NCBI GenBank assembly: GCA_021158195.1
Contig: JAGGVA010000065.1
Location: 1 to 12,765 of the forward strand
Direction of reading: 5' to 3'
DNA from: a bacterium
GTDB lineage: Bacteria > Patescibacteriota > Minisyncoccia > Minisyncoccales > PEYH01
DNA: 12,765 nucleotides
The notes under the pieces are model-generated. The model did not search any database, was not told the DNA's origin, and was given only the letters and a program-made list of their open reading frames with translations. Of this stretch, positions 1-5,976 are shown in pieces. The translations under genes were made by a program, and so were the position numbers. How positions within the stretch are numbered: the stretch's first letter is position 1; every line of letters begins with the position of its first letter.

Positions 1-1
1 A

Positions 2-178
2 AGAAGATACAGAAGACAAGATGAAATTGGCACACCCTTCTGCGTAACAATTGATTTTGACACCTTAAAACAAAATGATGTTACTGTTAGAGACAGAGAT
101 ACAATGGAACAGGAGAGGGTTGGGATAGAAAACTTGACTCAATATTTGAGCGAGAAACTTAACGACAAAGCCTTTTAA
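2..178 (+). CDS. glyQS: Glycyl-tRNA synthetase, C-terminal end (5' partial)
   Basis: The last 58 codons of a gene that begins upstream of the window. The frame reads RRYRRQDEIGTPFC, then VTIDFDTL and VTVRDRDTMEQ, and ends at TAA. This is the C-terminal anticodon-binding end of the single-chain, alpha2-type class II glycyl-tRNA synthetase, in which the conserved stretch with GTPFC and the RDRDTMEQ block lies near the end of the protein. The enzyme charges tRNA-Gly in the cytoplasm. The catalytic core is outside the window, so the assignment rests on this tail alone, but the tail is characteristic. The stop codon lies inside a small GCCTT/AAGGC hairpin. The methyltransferase gene starts 17 nt downstream on the same strand, so the two may be co-transcribed. 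Confidence 0.88.
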   Translation, partial: RRYRRQDEIGTPFCVTIDFDTLKQNDVTVRDRDTMEQERVGIENLTQYLSEKLNDKAF

Positions 179-187
179 AAATAAGGC
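170..187 (+). repeat. Small hairpin GCCTT-N8-AAGGC over the glycyl-tRNA synthetase stop codon
   Basis: Five-base arms GCCTT (170-174) and AAGGC (183-187) enclose the loop TTAAAAAT and include the TAA stop. The arms and A-rich loop resemble two hairpins that flank the transposase gene at 6703-6720 and 7406-7423. There is no following T tract, so it is not a convincing terminator. The short stem means chance cannot be excluded. Confidence 0.35.
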
Positions 188-195
188 GCCGATAA

Positions 196-975
196 ATGAT
201 GAAAACTAAATCTTCGGTGATTGAAAAACTTATAACTATAGACAATATCAAGGACGCTCACCGAGCAAAGATTTATTATCAAATTTATTCTTCCACTCAA
301 AAATCTGCCAAAAAAGAGGCAGATTTTATTGTTAAGGTTTTAAATCTCCAGAAAGGTAGTAAAGTTTTAGATCTTGGCTGTGGCTTTGGGAGACACTCAA
401 TAGAATTAGCTGAAAAGGGAATGAAGGTAGTCGGAGTGGATATTTCAAGAAGCTTGCTAAAAATTGCAAAAGAGAGAGCGAAAAAGAGGAGATGTAAAAT
501 AAAATTCCTCCAGAAGAATTTTCTGAAAATTTCTTTTAAAGAAAAATTTGATGCTGCAATAATGATGTTAAATACCTTTGGCTTAATGTCTGATAAAAAC
601 AATGAGCGTGCTTTAGAGATTCTCACAAACCTTTTAAAACACGGAGGCAAGTTATTAGTTGATCTCCGAAATCCGGGAAGATTAAGAGAGGGGAAAATTT
701 ATAAAAACCCAGAGATAATAAAAGGAGTGAGGGTTTGGACAGGATGTGTTTATGTAAAGCAGCAAAAAAGAGTGATCATTAAGCGCACATTATATCTAAA
801 AGACGGAAAACAATATACTTATATTCTAGCTGTTCGCCTGTATTTTCTCTCAGAATTAAAAAAGCTTTTGTCAAAGCACGGGTTTAAGATAACAAAAATT
901 TTCGGAGACTTTTCCGGTAATCCCTACAGAAGAAAAAAATCTCCCAGATTAATCGTGGTTGCTGAAAAGAAATAA
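196..975 (+). CDS. Class I SAM-dependent methyltransferase
   Basis: A 259-aa cytoplasmic protein with a Rossmann-type SAM-binding domain. Motif I is VLDLGCGFG at residues 57-65. The acidic residue expected to bind the SAM ribose is Asp82 in VVGVDIS. NFLKISF (108-114) and FDAAIMMLNTFG (118-129) match the later strands, and GGKLLVDLRNPGRL (150-163) matches the strand after the helix. The C-terminal third (about 170-259) is rich in Lys and Arg and may bind the substrate. The fold is clear, but the substrate cannot be read from the sequence; this family acts on small molecules, RNA or protein. ATG codons occur at 196 and 199 and only a weak AAGG lies upstream, so either may be used. The gene converges on the minus-strand gene downstream. 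Confidence 0.85.
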   Translation: MMKTKSSVIEKLITIDNIKDAHRAKIYYQIYSSTQKSAKKEADFIVKVLNLQKGSKVLDLGCGFGRHSIELAEKGMKVVGVDISRSLLKIAKERAKKRRCKIKFLQKNFLKISFKEKFDAAIMMLNTFGLMSDKNNERALEILTNLLKHGGKLLVDLRNPGRLREGKIYKNPEIIKGVRVWTGCVYVKQQKRVIIKRTLYLKDGKQYTYILAVRLYFLSELKKLLSKHGFKITKIFGDFSGNPYRRKKSPRLIVVAEKK

Positions 976-999
976 ACCCCGCCAATTATTTTGACGGGG
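969..999 (-). terminator. Intrinsic terminator of the minus-strand orphan gene, overlapping its stop codon
   Basis: Read on the minus strand, CCCCGTC (999-993) pairs with GGCGGGG (983-977), allowing one G-T pair, around an AT-rich loop, and is followed by TTTATTTC. The TAA stop of the 107-aa gene lies in the loop, so its last codons form one arm of the stem. On the plus strand the same hairpin lies 1 nt after the methyltransferase stop, but no T run follows it there, so it is mainly a minus-strand terminator. Confidence 0.72.
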
Positions 1000-1309
1000 C
1001 TAAGTCTACGCTAACTTGAAACCTTTCTTGTTCAATTTGGAGTTCTACGGTGGCATGTGTCCATCCTTGCCGAGGAACATGAGTGAGTTCAACTCTTGCT
1101 CTCCCCCGAAAACATCCTTCTAGCCAGAAAAATCCAGTGATTGTTTCTTTAGCCTCATCCAGCAACTCCTCAGGGGTTAGCGGCTCTTCAAAAAAGGGGC
1201 TTGTAGGGGTGATGCTTCCGAAAACTCCGTGCGTCTTCCCGATTTTTCGAAGAGCCATCTCCACGGCTCTTCGTCCTGCCTCTTCCCATTCCTTTAGCTC
1301 CTCTAGCAT
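986..1309 (-). CDS. Orphan 107-aa soluble protein, function unknown
   Basis: I do not recognise this protein. Residues 1-22 look like an acidic amphipathic helix (MLEELKEWEEAGRRAVEMAL). A Gly/Pro/Ser-rich stretch, a second acidic helix (about 45-57, TPEELLDEAKETI) and strand-like segments ending in VSVDLAPSK follow. No signal peptide, membrane segment or cysteine cluster is visible (one Cys). The gene is well supported: ATG at 1309 is preceded by the SD GGAGGTGA (1321-1314), a consensus promoter lies about 22 nt further upstream, and a terminator overlaps the stop. It is visibly richer in G and C than its neighbours and runs opposite to every other gene here, which may indicate separate acquisition. 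A small regulatory or accessory protein is possible but unproven. Confidence 0.78.
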   Translation of the reverse strand: MLEELKEWEEAGRRAVEMALRKIGKTHGVFGSITPTSPFFEEPLTPEELLDEAKETITGFFWLEGCFRGRARVELTHVPRQGWTHATVELQIEQERFQVSVDLAPSK

Positions 1310-1337
1310 ATTCTCACCTCCAAAGCCAGTTTATTAT

Positions 1338-1366
1338 ATTATAGCCATAAATTAACAATTTGTCAA
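1338..1366 (-). promoter_or_regulatory. Near-perfect sigma70 promoter for the 107-aa gene
   Basis: On the minus strand TTGACA (1366-1361) is separated by exactly 17 bp from TATAAT (1343-1338). Initiation would fall near 1331, giving a leader of about 22 nt that contains the SD GGAGGTGA before ATG at 1309. Both hexamers and the spacer match the consensus, and this is the strongest promoter visible in the window. Confidence 0.85.
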
Positions 1367-1390
1367 CCTTTTTGTGATTTATTAAAATAA

Positions 1391-1423
1391 AAAATGTAAC
1401 GAGAACTGTTCTCGTTCCATTTT
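1391..1423 (+). repeat. 33-bp imperfect palindrome, copy 1
   Basis: Sixteen-base arms lie around a central T, with core AACGAGAACTGTTCTCGTT (1398-1416) and outer AAAATG/CATTTT. One arm position is mismatched. The copy at 2746-2778 is mismatched at the same paired position, but with different bases, so both may derive from one perfect 33-bp palindrome. It lies upstream of the nitroreductase fragment, where a repressor or activator site would be possible. The core also resembles the GGGGACTGTCCCC palindromes beside the transposase, so a mobile REP-like hairpin is equally plausible. Confidence 0.75.
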
Positions 1424-1455
1424 GCAGAGATTCTTCTGCTGCAATTTTTTATTTG

Positions 1456-1464
1456 TGTTATAAT
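1456..1464 (+). promoter_or_regulatory. Extended -10 box upstream of the nitroreductase fragment
   Basis: TGTTATAAT matches an extended -10 (TGnTATAAT). The start codon at 1472 is only 7 nt further on, so the transcript would have almost no leader. The same box and spacing occur at the intact copy (2810-2818). No good -35 hexamer is visible. Confidence 0.6.
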
Positions 1465-1471
1465 AAAAAAT

Positions 1472-1613
1472 ATGGGGATTTTGGAAATTATCAAAAAAAG
1501 AAGAAGTATTAGAAAATTTAAGCCAGATCCAATTTCAGAAGAGGTGCTTGATAAATTGGTTGAGGCATTAATCTGGGCGCCGTCTGCCGGAGATTTGTAG
1601 TCAAGAAAATTCT
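1472..1613 (+). pseudogene. Truncated nitroreductase fragment
   Basis: Translation from ATG at 1472 gives MGILEIIKKRRSIRKF and continues to APSAGDL, then TAG at 1598-1600, 42 codons in all. Beyond the stop the frame continues SRKFY, matching the family pattern for a few residues, until homology ends near GGGGAC at 1617. The N-terminal RRSIRKF motif, which binds FMN phosphate in this family, is present, but the remaining three quarters of the domain is missing. The segment parallels 2826-2967. From about codon 11 to the GCCGG at 1586-1590 the two copies differ by only one base, while the first ten codons differ at several positions. It is a remnant of a duplication or partial gene conversion and is unlikely to make a functional enzyme. 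Confidence 0.85.
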
Positions 1614-1796
1614 ATTGGGGACTTACCGCCTGAGGACAATCCCCACAAATTCCATCCAAAAATTTTTAATAAAGATTTTTGTTTTTATTCTCCATAAAAA
1701 ACAGTCCTTGAAAAATAAGTTCCAAAAACCCTTGATAAGTTTGATTTCCTTCTTAAATTTCTTAAGACGAGACGTTTGATTATTTTTAGATTATCT
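1601..1796. other. Non-coding gap with an imperfect GGGGA/TCCCC hairpin
   Basis: No convincing gene lies between the nitroreductase stop and the next start. TGGGGA (1616-1621) and TCCCCA (1640-1645) could pair over an 18-nt loop. This sits exactly where homology to the intact nitroreductase stops and recalls the GGGGAC palindromes near the transposase. The rest is A/T-rich with no recognisable motif. Confidence 0.45.
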
Positions 1797-2672
1797 ATGC
1801 ATAATAATCTTGTTCTGAAAAATCGAAAGCTTATTATTGTTCTAACAATTCTCATAATATTGGCTGGAGGAGGTCCTTTGATTTGGAAATATTTTCGATC
1901 TTCTTTTGAGACAACAAAACCAGAAAGGAAACTTCCTAGAGAAGAAAAAGAAATAAATTATGCAGATATACTTAAGCAGATGTTCCCTGGCAAAGAACTG
2001 GTTCAAACAGAAAATCGAGAAGATTGCTTTTTTGATAAAAAATCGCAGTTTGATAGCCATTTCAATATTTATTGCATAGAGAAAGCAGTTGAAGGATATT
2101 TTACCGGAAAAGACAAAGAAACCTTACTTTTAGTTGTTCGTTTTGGCACAGAATTTGTTGACGCTGATTATAGTGTAAATAGGTTAAGAGAAAAAACAAT
2201 GCCTATCAACGCTCATGCAATGGGCATGTACCATGCTTTCTTAGCACTTTTTGATCTTAAAGGCCAAAAACTTCTGACAGAGCCTTTTGTATTTAACGAC
2301 ATAAACGACAAATTATTCTGGTCAGAAAGGAACGACCATTTAATTGCTGATTCGGGTGAAGTTATTTTTTATGACTGCAAGGATAGCACCTACATTCTTT
2401 TTAACGGAAAAGTTGCAGGTCAAGGATGGTTTTCAAGCTTTCTCAAGCTTCTTAGGGTAAAGAATGGAAAATTTGAGCAAGTATGGCCTAATGGAGAATG
2501 GCCAGGGGCGTATAAAGAAGTGATAGCTCAGGAGGATAGACTCTCTGTGTATGAATTACAAGAATATTTGCCCCACTTTACGCCAGAAGAAGTAACTCCT
2601 ACAGAAGGAGAACCCAAACACCTTTTCGATCTTTATTGGAAGAAAGATACCTGTAGCTTTGAGAAAAAATAA
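1797..2672 (+). CDS. Membrane-anchored protein of unknown function
   Basis: A 291-aa protein I cannot assign to a family. The N-terminus (MHNNLVLKNRK) is positively charged and is followed by one hydrophobic segment, about residues 12-30 (LIIVLTILIILAGGG), which fits an uncleaved signal anchor; no lipobox is seen. The rest is hydrophilic and probably extracytoplasmic, with alternating strand-like and acidic segments and four cysteines (EDCFF, IYCIE, YDCKD, DTCSF) that could form two disulfides. I chose ATG at 1797; a TTG at 1776 in the same frame would add MIIFRLS, but neither has a clear SD. It lies between the two nitroreductase copies, so it may have been caught within, or inserted into, a duplicated segment. 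Its real function is not readable from the sequence. Confidence 0.75.
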   Translation: MHNNLVLKNRKLIIVLTILIILAGGGPLIWKYFRSSFETTKPERKLPREEKEINYADILKQMFPGKELVQTENREDCFFDKKSQFDSHFNIYCIEKAVEGYFTGKDKETLLLVVRFGTEFVDADYSVNRLREKTMPINAHAMGMYHAFLALFDLKGQKLLTEPFVFNDINDKLFWSERNDHLIADSGEVIFYDCKDSTYILFNGKVAGQGWFSSFLKLLRVKNGKFEQVWPNGEWPGAYKEVIAQEDRLSVYELQEYLPHFTPEEVTPTEGEPKHLFDLYWKKDTCSFEKK

Positions 2673-2745
2673 TCCTCCACGAAACCAGGCCTCGTTGATA
2701 TTATGTTTAGCTCAGCTTTTTCACACTAAAGCTTGGAGGAGGTAA

Positions 2746-2778
2746 AAAATGGAACGAGAACTGTTCTCGTTCTATTTT
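2746..2778 (+). repeat. 33-bp imperfect palindrome, copy 2
   Basis: The same element as at 1391-1423: 16-base arms around a central T, with one arm mismatch that would be a G-U pair in RNA. It lies about 47-79 bp upstream of the likely start site of the intact nitroreductase gene. Sequence identity between the two loci begins at this element, so it marks the left edge of the duplicated segment. Confidence 0.78.
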
Positions 2779-2809
2779 GCGAAGATTCTTCCTCTGTGAT
2801 TTTTATTTA

Positions 2810-2818
2810 TGTTATAAT
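2810..2818 (+). promoter_or_regulatory. Extended -10 promoter of nitroreductase, implying a leaderless mRNA
   Basis: TGTTATAAT is a full extended -10 match. Its last base is 7 nt before ATG at 2826, so transcription would begin at or next to the start codon. No SD precedes this ATG. No -35 hexamer is evident, as is common for extended -10 promoters. Confidence 0.65.
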
Positions 2819-2825
2819 AAAAAAT

Positions 2826-3341
2826 ATGGGAGTTTTAGAGGTAATTAAAAAAAGGAGAAGTATTAGAAAATTTAAGCCAGATCCAATTTCAGAAGAGGTG
2901 CTTGATAAATTGGTTGAGGCACTAATCTGGGCGCCGTCTGCCGGAAATAAACAGATGAGAAAATTCTTTTTTGTTTTTAATGACGAAATTAAAAAAGAAA
3001 TTGCCCTGGCTTCTTTGTACCAGATGTTTATTGAAAAAGCGCCGCTTGTAATCGTTGCTTGCGGAGACAAAAACATTGAAAGGTATTACGGCGAAAGGGG
3101 GCTTGAGAATTATCTTTTTTGCGATGTTGCTGCCAGCGTCCAAAATCTTTTATTAGTAGCAGCAGAGCAGGGTTTGGGAACTTGTTGGATAGGTGCATTT
3201 GACGAAAAGAAAATTAAAGAAATCCTGAACCTAGAGGAAAATCTTTTGCCGGTAGCGATTGTTCCTGTGGGATTTCCTGAAAAAATTCCTTCTCCGCCCC
3301 CAAGAAAAGAAATAAACTCTCTTATTCAAATTATCAAATAA
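2826..3341 (+). CDS. Nitroreductase family FMN-dependent oxidoreductase
   Basis: A 171-aa protein of the small nitroreductase family, which uses FMN and NAD(P)H to reduce nitro compounds, quinones or related substrates, usually as a dimer. RRSIRKF (residues 10-16) is the usual N-terminal FMN-phosphate motif. APSAGNKQ (36-43) is the second FMN-binding stretch. DVAASVQNLLLVAAEQGLGTCWIGAFD is the conserved central helix and GLGTxWIG turn, and PVAIVPVGFPE the last conserved strand. I chose ATG at 2826 because family members start with a few residues before RRSIRKF and because the extended -10 lies just upstream. The frame is open back to TTG at 2733, but those codons run through the palindrome and promoter and look non-coding. 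The true substrate is unknown. Confidence 0.88.
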   Translation: MGVLEVIKKRRSIRKFKPDPISEEVLDKLVEALIWAPSAGNKQMRKFFFVFNDEIKKEIALASLYQMFIEKAPLVIVACGDKNIERYYGERGLENYLFCDVAASVQNLLLVAAEQGLGTCWIGAFDEKKIKEILNLEENLLPVAIVPVGFPEKIPSPPPRKEINSLIQIIK

Positions 3342-3351
3342 AGGTCGTTCT

Positions 3352-3386
3352 ACTACCCACTACTCACTATTCACTACTCACTAACC
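3352..3386 (+). repeat. Five tandem heptamers (ACTANYC) before the dodecin-like start
   Basis: Five contiguous 7-bp units of the form ACTANYC (such as ACTACTC, ACTATTC and ACTAACC) run from 3352 to 3386, ending 1 nt before the ATG at 3388. No SD is present, so the repeat occupies the place of the ribosome binding site. It shares the 7-bp period, but not the sequence, of the AAATTCA arrays further right. Confidence 0.8.
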
Positions 3387-3387
3387 T

Positions 3388-3603
3388 ATGGCAGTAATAA
3401 AAGTAAAAGAACTTATCGGGACCTCGCCAAATAGTTTTGACGAAGCCCTTCGCAATGTTATTGCTCAAGCGGCTGAACAGAAGAAAAATATTACCGGGGC
3501 AAAAATAATTGGCCAAACAGTAGAAATTAAGGATGGCAAAATTGTAGAATACAAAGTTAATGTAAAAATTGCCTATCTTTGGGAAAAAGAGTTGCATCAA
3601 TAA
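3388..3603 (+). CDS. Dodecin-like small protein
   Basis: A 71-aa protein matching the dodecin fold: an opening strand VIKVKELIGTSPNSF, a helix (DEALRNVIAQAAEQ) and two further strands with the hallmark DGKIVEYKVNVKIAY. Typical dodecins form dodecameric shells that bind flavins or CoA and store or buffer them in the cytoplasm. The tryptophan usually found before the second strand and stacking on flavin is not at the equivalent place (NITGAKIIGQ), so flavin binding is uncertain and a dodecin-like relative with another ligand is possible. The gene lies between the FMN-dependent nitroreductase and the M16 peptidase (26 nt gap). A short heptamer array directly precedes the ATG, with no SD. Confidence 0.8.
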   Translation: MAVIKVKELIGTSPNSFDEALRNVIAQAAEQKKNITGAKIIGQTVEIKDGKIVEYKVNVKIAYLWEKELHQ

Positions 3604-3629
3604 GAAAGGCCGTTTCGGAAAGAAAAAAT

Positions 3630-4898
3630 ATGCATCGCATAATAAGTTTTAAAAATGGGCTAAAAGCCCTTTTGATTCCTTATAAAACCACGGCTACGGT
3701 TAGTGTTTTGGTTTTGGTGAAGGTGGGCAGTAAATATGAAAAGAAAGAAATTAGTGGCATCTCTCATTTTCTTGAGCATATGCTTTTTAAAGGGACTAAA
3801 AAAAGACCTACCCCAATTGAGGTTGCTGAAACTTTAGAAAAAGTGGGCGGAGTATTTAATGCTTTTACAGGAGAGGAATATACAGGATATTTTGCCAAGG
3901 TGGCTTCTGAGCATTTAGAACTAGCAATTGACTGGGTTTCGGATATATATCTTAATTCTCTTATTCCTCAAAAAGAAGTAGAAAAAGAAAGGAACGTAAT
4001 TATTGAGGAGATTAATATGTACAACGATAATCCGGCTGCAGATGTACAGAGATTATGGAAGAAGGTTTTATACGGAAATCAACCAGCCGGATGGGACATT
4101 GCTGGTACAAAAACTACTGTAAGAAGGATTTCTCAAAGAGATCTTCTTAATTATTTTAAAAAAAATTATCTTGCCTCAAATACTCTGATCTCTCTTGCAG
4201 GAAATTTTCAAGAAGCCGCGGTTCATAAAATATTAAATAAATATTTCAAAAATATTCGAAAAGGAACGCCACTTAAAAAGCCTGCTGTAAAAGAAAGCCA
4301 GAGTCGTCCGGCTACGATTGTTAAATCTAAAGAAACCGAGCAAACACATCTTTGTCTTGGGTTTCGGGCATATAATATTTTTCATCGTAAAAGATATACG
4401 GTTTCTTTGCTTTCAGAAATATTGGGCGGAATGATGTCTTCACGAATGTTTGTAGAGATAAGAGAGAAGAGAGGTCTAGCATACTATGTTCATTCAAGTT
4501 ACGAAGCTAACCCGGATACTGGATATTTAGTTACTGCCGCCGGGGTTGATAATCAAAAAGCCAGAGAGGCAATAGAGGTGATTTTGCAAGAATATAAAAA
4601 AATAAGAGAAAAGGGCGTAAGCGAGGAAGAATTAGAAAAAGCAAAACAGCACTTAAAAGGTCGTTTGGCTCTTTCTTTAGAGACCTCAGACGCCCTGGCT
4701 TCTTTTTATGGCACTCAATATATTTTAACAGGGAAAATTAGAGAAACCAAAGAAATCTTTCAGAAGATTGATAAAATCAAAAAATCGGATATTTTAAAAG
4801 TAGTCCAAGATTTATTTGTTCCAGCCAAACTCAACTTGGCATTAATTGGCCCTCATTCAAATAGAAAAGATTTTCAAAAATTATTAAACAAATTCTAA
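3630..4898 (+). CDS. M16 family zinc metallopeptidase
   Basis: A 422-aa single-chain peptidase of the pitrilysin/processing-peptidase clan. The inverted zinc motif HxxEH is H46-F-L-E49-H50, and the third ligand is Glu126 in VIIEEIN, 76 residues after His50, as in active members. The N-terminal (about 1-210) and C-terminal (about 230-420) halves correspond to the two M16 domains, and the second contains REKRGLAYYVHSSYE, the region that binds substrate. It resembles bacterial YmxG/PqqL-type proteins and probably degrades or trims peptides, but its substrate is unknown. ATG at 3630 is chosen because it is preceded by GGAAAG with 7 nt spacing and starts directly at the conserved first strand. It ends 1 nt before the next gene, so they are very likely one transcript. 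Confidence 0.93.
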   Translation: MHRIISFKNGLKALLIPYKTTATVSVLVLVKVGSKYEKKEISGISHFLEHMLFKGTKKRPTPIEVAETLEKVGGVFNAFTGEEYTGYFAKVASEHLELAIDWVSDIYLNSLIPQKEVEKERNVIIEEINMYNDNPAADVQRLWKKVLYGNQPAGWDIAGTKTTVRRISQRDLLNYFKKNYLASNTLISLAGNFQEAAVHKILNKYFKNIRKGTPLKKPAVKESQSRPATIVKSKETEQTHLCLGFRAYNIFHRKRYTVSLLSEILGGMMSSRMFVEIREKRGLAYYVHSSYEANPDTGYLVTAAGVDNQKAREAIEVILQEYKKIREKGVSEEELEKAKQHLKGRLALSLETSDALASFYGTQYILTGKIRETKEIFQKIDKIKKSDILKVVQDLFVPAKLNLALIGPHSNRKDFQKLLNKF

Positions 4899-4899
4899 A

Positions 4900-5976
4900 A
4901 TGGATAAACAAAGCCAATCTCCTAATTATGAGCAGCCAAGAGTATTAGATATTTCGTGGGCAACGATTATAAGAATTATTGCAGCCCTTGCTTTTCTTTA
5001 TTTTGTTTATCTTGTCAAAGATCTCTTGGTTTGGTTTCTTTTTGCCTTAGTAATTTCTGTGCTTTTTAACCCGGCCGTTAATTTTCTTCAAAAATTAAAA
5101 ATACCACGTGTTCTTGCGGCTATTATTGTTTATGTTGGCATATTCGCCTTGCTTGGCTTTCTCATTTTTAAAATGGCTCCTCTTTTATTTTTAGAACTAA
5201 AAGAGTTCAGCGTACGCTTTCCAGAATATTTTAATAAAGCAAGCCCTTTTTTGCGAGGACTCAATATTAAAGCCTTAGAAAGCTTTGATGCCTTTATAGA
5301 GACAATAGAGAATACTCTTTATAATGCTTCGACTAATATTTTTACTGCTGTTGGTTCAATTTTTGGAGGAGTCTCTGCCTCAATTACTATTTTTGCTCTT
5401 GCCTTTTTCTTATCTTTAGAAGAAAAAGGAGTTGAGAGAACACTTTATCTGGTTACGCCAAGAAGACACAAAGATAAGGTTCTGAAAGTTTGGACAAAAA
5501 CACAGAAAAAGGTATCTCTGTGGTTTGCCACAAGAATTTTAGGAATGATTTTTGTGGGAGTTTCTACTGCTATCGCCTGTTATGCCCTTAATATTAAATA
5601 TGCAGCATTTTTTGGGCTTTTTGCCGGTCTTTCAGATATCATTGTTACTATTGGTCCATTGCTCAGTGGCGGCATAATAGCAATCATTATAGCCCTAAAC
5701 TCTCTCCCAAAAGCACTATTTTTTGTGGTTATTTTCATTATAATACAGGAAATAGAAGGCCACATTCTTTTACCGGTTTTAACAAAAAAGTTTTTGCGGT
5801 TGCCGCCATCTCTTGTTTTGATTTCTATTCTTGTGGGATCGCGGCTCTGGGGAGTGCTGGGCGCTATATTAGCCATTCCTTTAGTTGGAATGATTTTTGA
5901 AATTACAAAGGGTCTGTTGGAAAAAAGAAGTCAAGAAACAGAAAAGGAACTGTCTCGAGTAGAAAAAAATGCCTAA
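4900..5976 (+). CDS. AI-2E family transporter / PerM-like permease
   Basis: A 358-aa multipass membrane protein. Hydrophobic segments lie at about 22-40, 42-57, 71-96, 147-172, 213-232, 236-268, 271-285 and 303-335. The signature is QEIEGHILLPVLTKKF followed by LRLPP (283-303), which matches the conserved IExNxLxPxixG..vxLhP block of this family. Members export AI-2-like molecules, act as Na+/H+ antiporters or have unknown cargo, so the substrate here is unassigned. The N-terminal 19 residues are cytosolic and polar, and the C-terminal tail is charged. The start follows the M16 stop by 1 nt, and the end overlaps rsmI by 8 nt, indicating translational coupling. Confidence 0.9.
   Translation: MDKQSQSPNYEQPRVLDISWATIIRIIAALAFLYFVYLVKDLLVWFLFALVISVLFNPAVNFLQKLKIPRVLAAIIVYVGIFALLGFLIFKMAPLLFLELKEFSVRFPEYFNKASPFLRGLNIKALESFDAFIETIENTLYNASTNIFTAVGSIFGGVSASITIFALAFFLSLEEKGVERTLYLVTPRRHKDKVLKVWTKTQKKVSLWFATRILGMIFVGVSTAIACYALNIKYAAFFGLFAGLSDIIVTIGPLLSGGIIAIIIALNSLPKALFFVVIFIIIQEIEGHILLPVLTKKFLRLPPSLVLISILVGSRLWGVLGAILAIPLVGMIFEITKGLLEKRSQETEKELSRVEKNA

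Larger units (their letters stand above)
2673..2825 (+). promoter_or_regulatory. Leader region of the intact nitroreductase gene
   Basis: The region holds a possible extended -10 (TGATATTAT, 2696-2704), a strong SD-like GGAGGAGG (2735-2742) and ATG at 2749, which opens a 16-codon frame ending at TGA 2797-2799 and running through the 33-bp palindrome. In the paralogous upstream region at 1398 this codon is followed directly by TAA, so a leader peptide is doubtful. TCCTCCA (2673-2679) and TGGAGGA (2734-2740) are inverted and could mask the SD in RNA. The extended -10 TGTTATAAT at 2810-2818 lies 7 nt before the nitroreductase ATG. Confidence 0.4.

Noticed and set aside
1083..1355. A 90-codon plus-strand frame opposite the orphan gene
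   Set aside because: It lies antisense to the minus-strand gene, which has a promoter, SD and terminator, and its Ser/Pro-rich product looks like a shadow.
1398..1416. AACGAGAACTGTTCTCGTT as a LexA (SOS) box
   Set aside because: GAAC and GTTC are separated by a single base, whereas Gram-positive LexA sites need a 4-bp gap, and the neighbouring gene is not a typical SOS gene.
2733..2825. An N-terminal extension of nitroreductase starting at TTG 2733
   Set aside because: The added codons run through the palindrome and the extended -10 box, and family members start just before RRSIRKF.
3579..3629. A TTG start for the M16 peptidase inside the dodecin-like gene
   Set aside because: ATG 3630 has GGAAAG at good spacing and begins at the conserved first strand; the extra 17 residues do not resemble the family.
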